From contig JBIQHD010000028.1 of assembly GCA_044508835.1 (NCBI GenBank), positions 1 to 62,134 on the forward strand: a stretch of DNA of 62,134 nt, written 5' to 3'. Positions within the stretch are counted from its first letter, which is position 1. Each line of letters opens with the position of its first letter. The position numbers were made by a program, and so were the translations under genes. This stretch comes from JAKFDI01 sp044508835 (GTDB taxonomy: Bacteria > Pseudomonadota > Gammaproteobacteria > Burkholderiales > Burkholderiaceae_C). Shown here piece by piece: positions 25,676 through 33,681 of this stretch. A model generated the notes under the pieces. That model saw only the letters and a program-made list of their open reading frames with translations. It made no database searches and had not been told where the DNA came from.

Positions 25676-26248
25676 ATGGCTTCCACCCACGGCACGGCCC
25701 TCGACTACCGCACCGCCTTCGACCTGGCGCCGATCGGCCTGGTGCTGTCGCGCAACCGGCTGATGATGGACTGCAACCAGCAGTTGCTCGACATCTTCGG
25801 CGCCACGCGCGAGCAGCTCGTCGGCCGGTCGTTCGAGCTGCTCTACCCGACGCCGGCGGAATTCGAGCGCACGGGCAACCGCATCGTCGCGAGCCTGAAC
25901 GCGCGCGGGTGGTACGCCGACGAGCGCGTGATGAAGCGCACCGGCGGCACGCGGGCGGGCGAGCTGTTCTGGTGCCACGTCTCGGGGCGGGCGCTCGATC
26001 CGGCCGAGCCGCACGCGGCCGGCATCTGGAGCTTCGAGGACCTGTCGGCGCGGCGCCAGGTCAGCGCCGACCTCACGCCGCGCGAGCGCGAGATCGCCGC
26101 GCTGCTGGTCGACGGGCTCACCAGCAAGCAGATCGGCAGGCGCCTGGGCATCAGCCCGCGCACGGTGGACGTGTACCGCGCGCGGCTGATGAAGAAGTAC
26201 CAGGCGGCCACCACGCCGCTGCTGGTGCAGAAGCTGCTGAGCGCCTGA
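25676..26248 (+). CDS. PAS domain LuxR-type transcriptional regulator
   Basis: A 190-residue DNA-binding regulator. Residues about 10-120 form a PAS sensor (FDLAPIGLVLSRNRLMMDCN, then IFGATREQLVGRSFELLYPT and GIWSFEDLSARRQ). Residues about 128-188 form a LuxR/GerE helix-turn-helix (LTPREREIAALLVDGLTSKQ, then IGRRLGISPRTVDVYRARLM). There is no receiver domain or kinase partner, so it is a one-component sensor of an unknown ligand. It diverges from scoAB, implying regulation of short-chain acid or ketone use. No Shine-Dalgarno sequence is visible before ATG 25676, and TAAGAT lies 6 bases upstream, so a leaderless message is possible. Confidence 0.9.
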   Translation: MASTHGTALDYRTAFDLAPIGLVLSRNRLMMDCNQQLLDIFGATREQLVGRSFELLYPTPAEFERTGNRIVASLNARGWYADERVMKRTGGTRAGELFWCHVSGRALDPAEPHAAGIWSFEDLSARRQVSADLTPREREIAALLVDGLTSKQIGRRLGISPRTVDVYRARLMKKYQAATTPLLVQKLLSA

Positions 26249-26275
26249 AACGACCCACCCCCTACGCGCTTCGCG

Positions 26276-26293
26276 CGCCCCCTCAAGGGGGCG
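26276..26293. terminator. Hairpin between convergent genes
   Basis: CGCCCCC, loop TCAA and GGGGGCG form a perfect 7-bp stem between the convergent ends of the PAS-LuxR gene and the iron-operon esterase gene. There is no T-run, so termination in either direction is likely but not classical. The gap otherwise holds short GC palindromes (CGCGCTTCGCGCG). Confidence 0.5.
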
Positions 26294-26350
26294 GCCGCTG
26301 GCGGGCCGGCAGAGCCGGACCCGCGGCGTCCAGCTTGATGACACGCATGC

Positions 26351-27997
26351 TCAGCGTGCGATGCCCTCGCCTTGCGCCGGCGCCTGGCCCGCGCAGGCGG
26401 CCAGGCCGGCGAAGCGTTCGGGGTTCAGCAGCGCCACCAGCCCGCAGCCGAGCGAGCCCTGCCAGTGCAGGTGGTCGTGGCCGGTGTCATGCTCGACCTG
26501 CGTGACGGCGTAGCCCTTGGCGCGCAGCACGTCGCCGAGGTGGCGGCTGGTCTCGAGGATGCCGTCCTGCCCGCCGCGCGCGCCTTCGTAGCGGCCGGCG
26601 TCCAGGTAGAAGCGCACGTCGCGCCGCGGCGCCTCGGCGAACCGGCGCATGGTCCAGCCGGGCATGGCGCCCTCCGGCGACCACCAGTACGAGCCCGACA
26701 GGCTCAGCACGTGGCCGAACCAGTGCGGATTCACGAGCCCCGCGTAGGCCGAGGCGAGCCCGCCGTAGCTCGCGCCGCCGATCACCGTGCGCGTGGCCGG
26801 CAGCGCGAGGCCCTGCGCGCGCACCCAGGGCATCAGCTCCTGGTCGAGGAAGGCGGCGAAGCGCGGATTGGGCGGCAGCTCGGCGCCGCGCGCCTGCGGG
26901 CTGGCGTTGCCCACGAGCACCACGGCCGTGGGCGGGATCAGCCCGTCGGCATGCAGGTTGTCGACGATGACCGGCGTGGGCACCTGCGACACGAAGGTGT
27001 GCGCGTCGAACGCGACGAGCAGGGCCTGCGGCGCCGCGCCCGCGGGCCGGTAGAGCCACACGTCCCGCTCGTTGCCGAGGATGCGGCTGGCCACGCGGTG
27101 GCGCTGCAGGTCGCCCGCGGGCACGCCGTCGCGCCGCGCCACCCAGGGCTGGGGCGGCGCCGCGGGCAGCTCCAGCACCGAGTAGCCCTGGAAGGCGTCC
27201 TCCGCCTGCGCGTCGCCCGGCGGGTACACGCGGCGGTTGAGCGGGTCGCGCTGCGCCGTGGCGAGGATGACGCGGCGCTGGTCGAGCGCCGTGCCCTGCA
27301 CGCGCGGCACGTCGGGCGCGAGCCGGTAGCTCAGCCGCGCCGTGTCGGGCATGCGGAAGGTGGCCCACCATACGTCGCTGCCGGCCAGGCGCTGCAGCGG
27401 GTCGTGGTCGCCCGAGGGGCTGCCGAAGAGGCGCACGTTGCCGCGCGCGCCGCGCCACAGGAAGGTCACCAGCGAGTGGCCGCCCGGCAGCGGCTCGACG
27501 AGGGGCGTGCCCTGCCGCGCCATCTCCTGCCAGAAGGCCTCGGTGCCGCCGCCCTCGGCCAGCGTGCGCTGCAGCGCGCGCAGGCGCGGGCTGTCGGGCG
27601 ATGCGGCCTCGCCGGGCGCGGGCGGCGCGGCCGGCGCCAGCGTGCGCGCGAGCCGCAGGCTGAAGCGCCCGCCCGCGGCGCCGGTGGCCGAGACGGCGAG
27701 CCGCTCCTCCCCCGGCCCGCGCGCCACCCACATGAAGCCCTGCGCCGCCGCCTGCGCGGCGCCGAAGCGGCGCAGGTGGCGGCCCTGCGCGTCCTGCAGG
27801 TCGAGCCGGGCGTCCTGCCCGTCGAAGCTGCCCTGCACCACGTGGCCGGGCGGCACGTCGAGCCGGTAGACGCGGGTCTCGCCCGCCGCCACCGTGCCGT
27901 GCACGGGCGCGCCGACGCCGAGCGCCGCCGGCGCGGCGCCGGCCGCCGCCCGGCCCGCGCCCGCCGCCACCAGGCAGGCGGCGAGCAGCGCCCGCAT
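26351..27997 (-). CDS. Exported Fes-like siderophore esterase
   Basis: A 548-residue serine esterase related to enterobactin esterases: an N-terminal enterochelin-esterase domain followed by an alpha/beta-hydrolase (esterase D type) domain. Visible features are a signal peptide (MRALLAACLVAAGAGRAAAG), WWATFRMPDTARLSYRL, the DPLNRRVYPPGDAQ stretch, LLVAFDAHTF, the nucleophile elbow GGASYGGLAS, and the histidine region EHDTGHDHLHW. Known Fes is cytoplasmic; the signal peptide here suggests hydrolysis of ferric siderophore esters in the periplasm, as with IroE/PfeE-type enzymes. It is the last gene of the Fur-box operon, 98 bases after the receptor gene. The start is the ATG at 27997. Confidence 0.88.
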   Translation of the reverse strand: MRALLAACLVAAGAGRAAAGAAPAALGVGAPVHGTVAAGETRVYRLDVPPGHVVQGSFDGQDARLDLQDAQGRHLRRFGAAQAAAQGFMWVARGPGEERLAVSATGAAGGRFSLRLARTLAPAAPPAPGEAASPDSPRLRALQRTLAEGGGTEAFWQEMARQGTPLVEPLPGGHSLVTFLWRGARGNVRLFGSPSGDHDPLQRLAGSDVWWATFRMPDTARLSYRLAPDVPRVQGTALDQRRVILATAQRDPLNRRVYPPGDAQAEDAFQGYSVLELPAAPPQPWVARRDGVPAGDLQRHRVASRILGNERDVWLYRPAGAAPQALLVAFDAHTFVSQVPTPVIVDNLHADGLIPPTAVVLVGNASPQARGAELPPNPRFAAFLDQELMPWVRAQGLALPATRTVIGGASYGGLASAYAGLVNPHWFGHVLSLSGSYWWSPEGAMPGWTMRRFAEAPRRDVRFYLDAGRYEGARGGQDGILETSRHLGDVLRAKGYAVTQVEHDTGHDHLHWQGSLGCGLVALLNPERFAGLAACAGQAPAQGEGIAR

Positions 27998-28030
27998 AAA
28001 CGCCCCCGCCCGGCCGCCCGAAGGGGGCGC

Positions 28031-28057
28031 TCGCGTCCCTCTTGGAGGGACCCGCGA
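28031..28057. repeat. Hairpin in receptor-esterase gap
   Basis: TCGCG-TCCCTC-TTG-GAGGGA-CC-CGCGA forms a two-part stem in the 98-base gap between the receptor gene and the esterase gene. It may lower esterase expression relative to the receptor by partial termination or act as an mRNA stability element. There is no T-run. Confidence 0.45.
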
Positions 28058-28095
28058 AGCGGAGGGTGCACCAGTGACCGCCGCGCGGGAACGCA

Positions 28096-30219
28096 TCAGA
28101 ACGAGAAGGTCGCGGCCAGCCGCAGCGTGCGCGGCGGCGCCGGCATCACGTAGCCGTCGCTGAACATGCCGGACCAGTACTTGCGGTCGGTGAGGTTCTC
28201 GACGAAGGCGTTCAGCGTCACCGGCGTGCCGCCGAGCGAGGTCTTGTACTTCGCGGTCACGTCGAAGCGGTGCCACGACGGCAGGTTCAGCGTGTTGGCC
28301 GAGTCGACCCACTGCTTGCCCGTGTAGACCACGCGCGCGCCGAGGCTCAGGCCGTCCACGGGCGTCGTCCACTCGGTGCCGAGGTTGGCCGTCCACTCGG
28401 GCACGCCGTAGCTGTCGCGCCCGGTGTCGCGCTGCTCGGCCTTCATCCACGACACGCCGCCCAGCAGGCTCAGCGTGGGCACGACCTGGCCGAAGGCGCT
28501 CCACTCGACGCCGTGCAGGCGCTGCTTGCCGCCTTCGAACAGGCGGGTGCCGTCGTCGATGAGCGTCGGCCGGTCGATCTGGAACACGGCGAACGAATGC
28601 GTGAAGCCGCCGCGGCGCAGCTTCACGCCGGCCTCGACCTGCCTGGTCTGGATCGGCTTGAACGACTGGCCCGCGTTGGCGTAGCCCGTGGGCACGTTGC
28701 GGCCCGGCGACAGGGCCTCCATGTAGTTGGCGTACAGCGAGGTGTCCGCGCCCCAGGGCTTGACCACCACGCCGAGCGCCGGCGACAGGCGCGACTCGTC
28801 GTAGTCGGCCTTCTTCTGCTCCACCCGCTGCAGGCGCGCGCCCAGCGTCAGCAGCACCTTGCCGTCGGCGATGTCCAGCGTGTCGGTCAGCCCCAGCGAG
28901 GTCAGCACGTTGTCGACGTTGATCTGCGCGGCGGCCGGCGGCGCGGGGAACACCGGCGTCACCGGGTTGTAGATGTTCTGGCTCCAGCCCTCGTTGGCGG
29001 CGTTGGCGGTGCCTTCCTTGTGGTGCAGCCACGACAGCGCCGCGTTGAGCTGGTGGCCCACGCTGCCGGTGCGGAAGCGGCCGTTCAGGCCGAGCTCGGC
29101 CACGCGGTCGCGGGTGACGGTGTCCACGTTGTAGACGTAGCCGGCGGCCGCGCCGTCCAGCCCGGTGACGATGACGCGCGTGCCGAACATCAGCCCGGCG
29201 CCGTGGCTGTCGGTGGCGCCGACGCTGGCGTACGCGCCCCAGGCGTCGTTGATCTCCATGTCGCCGCGCAGCACGACGCCGTTGTCCTTGAAGGTGCCGT
29301 GCGTGCCGCGGAACATGTTGCTGTCGCTGTCGGGCACGGGCACCAGCTGGCCGATGCCGACCGCGGCGCCGCGGCGGGTGGCGAGGCCGTACATGGCCTG
29401 GCTGCCGTTCTCGATCTTCTCGCGGCTGGAGTAGGCGTCCAGCGTCGCGCTCCAGCGGTCGCCCTGGTAGTCGAGCGCGATGGCGCCGAGCTGGCGGCCC
29501 TTCTCCTGGTCGGCCACGCCGGTGTCGCCCGTGCCGTAGGCGGCGTTGACGCGCACGCCCAGGCGCTCGCCCTCGCCGAAGCGGCGGCCCACGTCGGCAT
29601 GCACCTGGCCGTAGGACTTCGACGAATACGAGGTGGTGAGGTCGGTCACCGGCCTGGCGCCCGCGCGCTTGGGCACGACGTTGATGGTGCCGCCGAGGTT
29701 CACGTCGGGCGACATGCCGCCCAGCAGCACGCTCGGGCCGCGCAGCAGCTCCACGCGCTCGATGAACTCCATCGGGATGTGGCCCTTGGGCGCCATGCCG
29801 TACAGGCCGCCGAAGGCCACGCTCGGGCCGTTCACGTCCAGGCCGCGCACGCGGAAGTGCTCGAGCATGTGGCCGCTGTTGGTGGTGTAGCGCACCGAGG
29901 GGTCGTTCTGCAGCACGTCGGCCAGGGTGCGGGCCTGCTGGTCCTGGATGGTCTGGCGCGTGTAGGCGTTGACAGTGAACGGCGCGTCCAGCACCTCGGT
30001 GTTGCCGAGGATGCCCAGGCGCGCGCCGGTGGCAGCCTGGCCGCCGGGGGCGGCCTCGGGCAGCGCCTGCGCGTCGCGGGCGGCCTTCACCGGGATTTCG
30101 GGCAGCGTCTGGGCCGGGGCGGCGCTGCTCTGCGCGGCGGCCGCGAACGAGAGGGAGGACAGCAGCGTCGCGCAGGCCGCGGACAGCGCATGGCGCGAGA
30201 AGGGGCTCGTGGTTCTCAT
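28096..30219 (-). CDS. TonB-dependent siderophore receptor
   Basis: A 707-residue outer-membrane receptor that imports a ferric siderophore using TonB energy. It has a signal peptide (cleavage probably after AAAAQ), an N-terminal plug (TRQTIQDQQARTLADVLQND, FRVRGLDVNG, ERVELLRGPSVLLGG, GGTINVVPKRA) and a 22-strand barrel region ending in the aromatic LAATFSF. There is no long N-terminal signalling extension, so no sigma/anti-sigma control is expected. The downstream esterase suggests an ester-linked (catecholate) ligand. No siderophore synthesis genes occur in the window, so a foreign siderophore is plausible. It lies 10 bases after the PepSY gene. Confidence 0.94.
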   Translation of the reverse strand: MRTTSPFSRHALSAACATLLSSLSFAAAAQSSAAPAQTLPEIPVKAARDAQALPEAAPGGQAATGARLGILGNTEVLDAPFTVNAYTRQTIQDQQARTLADVLQNDPSVRYTTNSGHMLEHFRVRGLDVNGPSVAFGGLYGMAPKGHIPMEFIERVELLRGPSVLLGGMSPDVNLGGTINVVPKRAGARPVTDLTTSYSSKSYGQVHADVGRRFGEGERLGVRVNAAYGTGDTGVADQEKGRQLGAIALDYQGDRWSATLDAYSSREKIENGSQAMYGLATRRGAAVGIGQLVPVPDSDSNMFRGTHGTFKDNGVVLRGDMEINDAWGAYASVGATDSHGAGLMFGTRVIVTGLDGAAAGYVYNVDTVTRDRVAELGLNGRFRTGSVGHQLNAALSWLHHKEGTANAANEGWSQNIYNPVTPVFPAPPAAAQINVDNVLTSLGLTDTLDIADGKVLLTLGARLQRVEQKKADYDESRLSPALGVVVKPWGADTSLYANYMEALSPGRNVPTGYANAGQSFKPIQTRQVEAGVKLRRGGFTHSFAVFQIDRPTLIDDGTRLFEGGKQRLHGVEWSAFGQVVPTLSLLGGVSWMKAEQRDTGRDSYGVPEWTANLGTEWTTPVDGLSLGARVVYTGKQWVDSANTLNLPSWHRFDVTAKYKTSLGGTPVTLNAFVENLTDRKYWSGMFSDGYVMPAPPRTLRLAATFSF

Positions 30220-30229
30220 GGGGCGAGGG

Positions 30230-31825
30230 TCAAGTGGGAAAGCTGAGGCGCGCGGCGTCGGCCGGGCCGCGCGCGGAGGAGAGGCGCCGCCGCGCGCGCA
30301 CGGCCAGCACGGCGAACAGCACGGCGCCCGCGGCCGACAGCACGTCGACGAAGGCGAAGCCGCGCAGGTACGGCTTGGCGAGGGCGGCGCTCCAGGCCTC
30401 GGGCGCCACCGCCGCGAACAGGCTGGTCGCGGGGATGAGCGCGGTGGCCAGCGCCGCCGCGGCCAGCAGCCCGAAGGCCGAGCCCGCCGCGCCGCGCGCG
30501 AAGGCGAACGCCACGCAGGCGGCGAACACCAGGTAGTAGCTGGCGTGGGTGACGATCTCCGGGTCGATCGCCGTGGCGGACAGCCAGCGGCTCGCGACGA
30601 TGGCCGCGGACAGCCCCGCGATGCACCCCATGCACACGCCGATGTTCAGCGACGCCACCCAGCGCACGTGGCGCGGCTGCTGCACCGCCGACGGGTCCTG
30701 GCGCAGGCGCTTGGAGCGCGACTCGATCCACAGCACGTTGCCGGTGTAGAACAGCAGCCCGCCCAGCACCCCGAGCACGGCGTACAGCACGCGCAGCGGC
30801 TCGCCGCCGTAGCTGCCGAAGTGCAGCGAGAAGAAGCTCACCAGCCACGACGCCCAGCCGGACGACTGCTGGCCGGGCAGGTAGGTCGACTCGAAGATCT
30901 TCCCCGTGGCCGGGTCGACCAGCGCATAGCCCATGCGCGCGCTGCGCTTGAAGTGCGCGTCGTCGCTGCCGCCGATGTGCACCGCGGCCCGGGGCGTGCC
31001 GATGCCGCGGTAGTCGATCTCCATCGCCCGGAAGCCGGGCACCACCTCGCGCACGCGCTCGACCAGCACCGAGGGCGGCAGCCACGCCGCGGCGTCGGCC
31101 GGCACCGGCGGGCGCTTCGGGGCCGCCTCGGCCACCACGGCGCGCAGCCCCTGCGGGTAGATGAGCTGGTCCTGCGTGTCGTAGATCCAGTCGTGCAGCC
31201 CGAACACCGCCGCGGACAGCGCCATGACGACGTGGAACGGCAGGCTGCCGATGCCCACGAGGTTGTGCAGGTCCAGCCACATGCGCTTGACGTTGCGGCC
31301 GATGCGCAGCACGAACAGGTCCTTGACCAGCGAGGGCGTGAGCACCACCACGCCGGAGATGAGCGCCACCGCGTAGACCAGCGCCACGATGCCGATGACG
31401 GGCTCGGCCACCTCCAGCGGCAGCGGCAGCCCGCCCTTGCGGTGCAGATAGTCGACGAAGTCGCCGGCGGCCGTGTCGTTGCCGGCGGCCAGCGGGCGCA
31501 GGCCGCCCGAGGCGGCGTCCAGCTCGAGCCGGTGCGTCTGCGGGCCGTCCTTGTAGCGCAGGTAGGGCGCCGCGTTGCCCTCGCCCGCCAGCACCAGCGT
31601 GGCGCGGGCCACCGGCCGCGGCTCGGCGGCGAGGAAGCGCGCGATCAGCGCATCGGCGTCCTGGCCCGCGCCGGCGCGCGGCGTCTCGGCGCGCGCCCAG
31701 CGGGCGATCTCGGGCTCGAACATCGACAGCCCGCCGGCGTAGAACGCCACGAAGAGCATCAGCCCCGACAGGATGCCGGTCCAGGTGTGGACCGAGAGGT
31801 AGTCGCGGACGGTCTGCGCCTTCAT
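30230..31825 (-). CDS. PepSY-domain inner-membrane protein
   Basis: A 531-residue PepSY-associated transmembrane protein of the iron-regulated type. The first helix is in SVHTWTGILSGLMLFVAFYA. A PepSY region follows (about 60-200), then further helices (IVALVYAVALISGVVVLTPS, HNLVGIGSLPFHVVMALSAA, HFGSYGGEPLRVLYAVLGVL) and a C-terminal block of four hydrophobic segments. Histidines in the helices could bind heme, as proposed for relatives thought to reduce ferric siderophores in the periplasm. Start 31825 overlaps the preceding gene's stop (ATGA). Its place with a receptor and esterase supports an iron-release role. Confidence 0.9.
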   Translation of the reverse strand: MKAQTVRDYLSVHTWTGILSGLMLFVAFYAGGLSMFEPEIARWARAETPRAGAGQDADALIARFLAAEPRPVARATLVLAGEGNAAPYLRYKDGPQTHRLELDAASGGLRPLAAGNDTAAGDFVDYLHRKGGLPLPLEVAEPVIGIVALVYAVALISGVVVLTPSLVKDLFVLRIGRNVKRMWLDLHNLVGIGSLPFHVVMALSAAVFGLHDWIYDTQDQLIYPQGLRAVVAEAAPKRPPVPADAAAWLPPSVLVERVREVVPGFRAMEIDYRGIGTPRAAVHIGGSDDAHFKRSARMGYALVDPATGKIFESTYLPGQQSSGWASWLVSFFSLHFGSYGGEPLRVLYAVLGVLGGLLFYTGNVLWIESRSKRLRQDPSAVQQPRHVRWVASLNIGVCMGCIAGLSAAIVASRWLSATAIDPEIVTHASYYLVFAACVAFAFARGAAGSAFGLLAAAALATALIPATSLFAAVAPEAWSAALAKPYLRGFAFVDVLSAAGAVLFAVLAVRARRRLSSARGPADAARLSFPT

Positions 31826-32133
31826 CGGGCCACCAGGTGAAGCAGGCCGGCGGCGGCGGCGTTCGCGCCGAGCAGCCAGGCCCAGCACGCCGCCTTGCTG
31901 CGCGCGAGGAACGACAGGCCGACGATGCCGGCCCACAGGAGCGGCACCACCCACATCGTGACCTGGTACGTGGCCGGGTCCTGCGCGGGGCCGCTGGGGT
32001 AGAACACCAGCAGGCCGCTCAGCCAGATCGACAGCGGATAGCCGAGCGCGGCGCTCACCAGCCCGTGGTGCAGCAGCCGCCAGGACGAGGGCTTCGGCGC
32101 GGGGCGCGCCGCCCGGACGGCGGCCTCACGCAT
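31822..32133 (-). CDS. Small inner-membrane protein of iron operon
   Basis: A 103-residue protein with three hydrophobic segments (LVSAALGYPLSIWLSGLLVF, VTMWVVPLLWAGIVGLSFLA, CWAWLLGANAAAAGLLHLVA) and a short basic N-terminus. Function unknown. Similar small membrane proteins accompany PepSY proteins in siderophore-uptake loci of proteobacteria, and an accessory role to the PepSY protein is inferred. Both ends overlap neighbouring genes (start within the upstream gene, ATGA with the PepSY gene), showing tight coupling. Confidence 0.82.
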   Translation of the reverse strand: MREAAVRAARPAPKPSSWRLLHHGLVSAALGYPLSIWLSGLLVFYPSGPAQDPATYQVTMWVVPLLWAGIVGLSFLARSKAACWAWLLGANAAAAGLLHLVAR

Positions 32134-32395
32134 CGCGAGGGCCGCTCTTGCGGTGGCGCAGCCCGATCAGGGCGGAGACCACGGGAATGCCGAGCATCAG
32201 CGCGGTGAGCGCCACCGCCGCCGCCTCGACGCCGCCCAGGCGCTGCATCAGCGCGGCCGTGGCGGCCGCCAGCATCGCGAGGGTCAGGGGCCAGCCGATG
32301 CGGCCGTCCAGGTGCGGGCGCCCGCGGGCGGTGGACAGGTTGGCCGTGACACAGGCCAGCAGCAGCGCCGGCACGGCGACGAGGACGAAGGACAT
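32126..32395 (-). CDS. Small two- to three-helix membrane protein, first gene of iron operon
   Basis: An 89-residue protein: hydrophobic helix (FVLVAVPALLLACVTANLS), basic loop (ARGRPHLDGR), helix pair (WPLTLAMLAAATAALMQ, AVALTALMLGIPVVSALIGL), then a basic tail (RHRKSGPRDA). The DUF3325-like family of iron-uptake clusters is a candidate, but I cannot confirm it. It is the first gene after the Fur-box promoter, with a leader of about 75 bases. Confidence 0.8.
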   Translation of the reverse strand: MSFVLVAVPALLLACVTANLSTARGRPHLDGRIGWPLTLAMLAAATAALMQRLGGVEAAAVALTALMLGIPVVSALIGLRHRKSGPRDA

Positions 32396-32460
32396 GGGGA
32401 TCGGGGGGACAGCCCGGCGCCCCGGGTGAATCGAAGGCGCGGAATCGAAGCCGAGGAGCG

Positions 32461-32480
32461 AATGAGAATCGTTCTTATTC
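32461..32480 (-). promoter_or_regulatory. Fur box
   Basis: AATGAGAATCGTTCTTATTC resembles the Fur operator (GATAATGATAATCATTATC type) and is one of very few AT-rich patches in the region. It covers the predicted transcription start of the iron-uptake operon, right behind the -10 element, so Fe-Fur would block transcription when iron is sufficient. Confidence 0.85.
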
Positions 32481-32506
32481 TATAGATGATTCAATCGCTG
32501 AAACAA
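32479..32506 (-). promoter_or_regulatory. Sigma-70 promoter of iron-uptake operon
   Basis: On the minus strand TTGTTT (32501-32506) and TATAGA (32479-32484) are separated by 16 bases. The start would fall near 32472, inside the Fur box. An 18-base spacing to TAGAAT is an alternative reading of the -10. Confidence 0.7.
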
Positions 32507-32580
32507 GTGCCCGCGATCAACGACGGCGGGCCCGGGCCGGCACCGCGCCGGGGATTCGCGGCCGGCCCGGGGGTGCCTTC

Positions 32581-33000
32581 TCAGGCGACGATCGCCCGCA
32601 GCCAGTCCGGCAGCGGCGCCGACTTCTGCGCGGGGAAGTTCGTCCACACGATGGTCGCGCCGCCGGCGGCGTAGACCGTGCCGGGCTGGTCGGTGCGCTC
32701 GATCGTGGTGTAGCTGTCGAGGCTGGTGCGCCCCGGGTTGCACACGAAGTGCTTCACCAGCAGCGAGCCGGGGTACTCGACCTGCTTCTGGAAGCTGCAG
32801 AAGGCGTTCACGATCACCGGCCCCTCGCCCGCCGGGTCGGGCGCGCAGCCGATGAGGTCGAACCACGCGATGCGCACGATCTCCATGTAGCGGAAGTAGA
32901 CCGTGTTGTTGACGTGGCCCATCGCGTCCATGTCGCCCCAGCGGATGGGGATCACGCACTCGTTGGTCAGCTTCTTCTGCTCGGGAATCTCGAAACGCAT
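32581..33000 (-). CDS. Acyl-CoA thioesterase, 4HBT/YbgC type
   Basis: A 139-residue hot-dog-fold thioesterase that hydrolyses an acyl-CoA of unknown chain. The catalytic motif is RWGDMDAMGHVNNTVYFRYM, with Asp23 in the position of the 4-hydroxybenzoyl-CoA thioesterase nucleophile and the following helix typical of the family. FVCNPGRTSLDSYTTIERTD and a final hydrophobic strand complete the fold. Start 33000 follows GGAAGG. It is the third gene of an SDR, yceH, thioesterase transcript, 18 bases after yceH. Confidence 0.9.
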   Translation of the reverse strand: MRFEIPEQKKLTNECVIPIRWGDMDAMGHVNNTVYFRYMEIVRIAWFDLIGCAPDPAGEGPVIVNAFCSFQKQVEYPGSLLVKHFVCNPGRTSLDSYTTIERTDQPGTVYAAGGATIVWTNFPAQKSAPLPDWLRAIVA

Positions 33001-33018
33001 GCCGCCGGCCCTTCCGCC

Positions 33019-33681
33019 TCAGGCGCGGCCCACGCCGAGCTCGGCATAGAGCCGGTCGACGAGTCCGCGCAGTTCATCGATCTCGCGGCGCAGCGCGGCC
33101 TGCTGCGCCTTCAGCGCCGCCAGCTCACTCGCCGCGACGAAGTCGTCGCCGTCGGCGGCGACCGGCAGGCTCGCCATGTCGACCGGGCCGCACATCAGGT
33201 GCGCCCACCGCGCCTCGCGTGCGCCCGGCGCGCGGGGCAGCTTCACGGCGAGCGGGCCGCCCTTCTCCTCGGGCCGCTCGGCCAGCTCGCTCAGGAAGCC
33301 CTCCACCGACGACACGTCCGCGAAGCGGTGCAGCCGCTCGCTGTTGGCGCGCAGCTCGGCACCGGTCTGCGGGCCGCGCAGCGCCAGCACCGCGAGCAGC
33401 GCCACCGCCTGCGACGGCAGCCCCAGCGCGCGCGCCATGTTGTGCTCGTAGCGGGCGACGCGCGAGCCGCTGCTCTCGAACGCGAGGCTCAGGCCCTTGA
33501 GCGCGTCGACGGCGCCCTGCACTTCCGCGTCGGTCGCGCTGATGACCGGCTCGCGCGCCGTCTTCTGGTTGCAGCCCGAGACCAGCGCGTTCAGCGACAG
33601 GGGGTAGCTGTCGGGCACCGTGTGCGCCTTCTCCACCAGCACGCCCAGCACGCGCGCTTCCAGCAGCGAGAGCTGGCGCAT
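33019..33681 (-). CDS. yceH: YceH family protein (DUF480)
   Basis: A 220-residue member of the YceH/UPF0502 family. It shows the conserved opening LSLLEARVLGVLVEKAHTVP followed by DSYPLSLNALVSGCNQKTAR, then two winged-helix domains (LALRGPQTGAELRANSERLH in the second) and a C-terminal coiled coil (about 180-215, ELAALKAQQAALRREIDELR). The winged helices suggest nucleic-acid binding, but the function is not known. The start codon overlaps the SDR stop (TGATG), so the two are coupled. Confidence 0.92.
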   Translation of the reverse strand: MRQLSLLEARVLGVLVEKAHTVPDSYPLSLNALVSGCNQKTAREPVISATDAEVQGAVDALKGLSLAFESSGSRVARYEHNMARALGLPSQAVALLAVLALRGPQTGAELRANSERLHRFADVSSVEGFLSELAERPEEKGGPLAVKLPRAPGAREARWAHLMCGPVDMASLPVAADGDDFVAASELAALKAQQAALRREIDELRGLVDRLYAELGVGRA

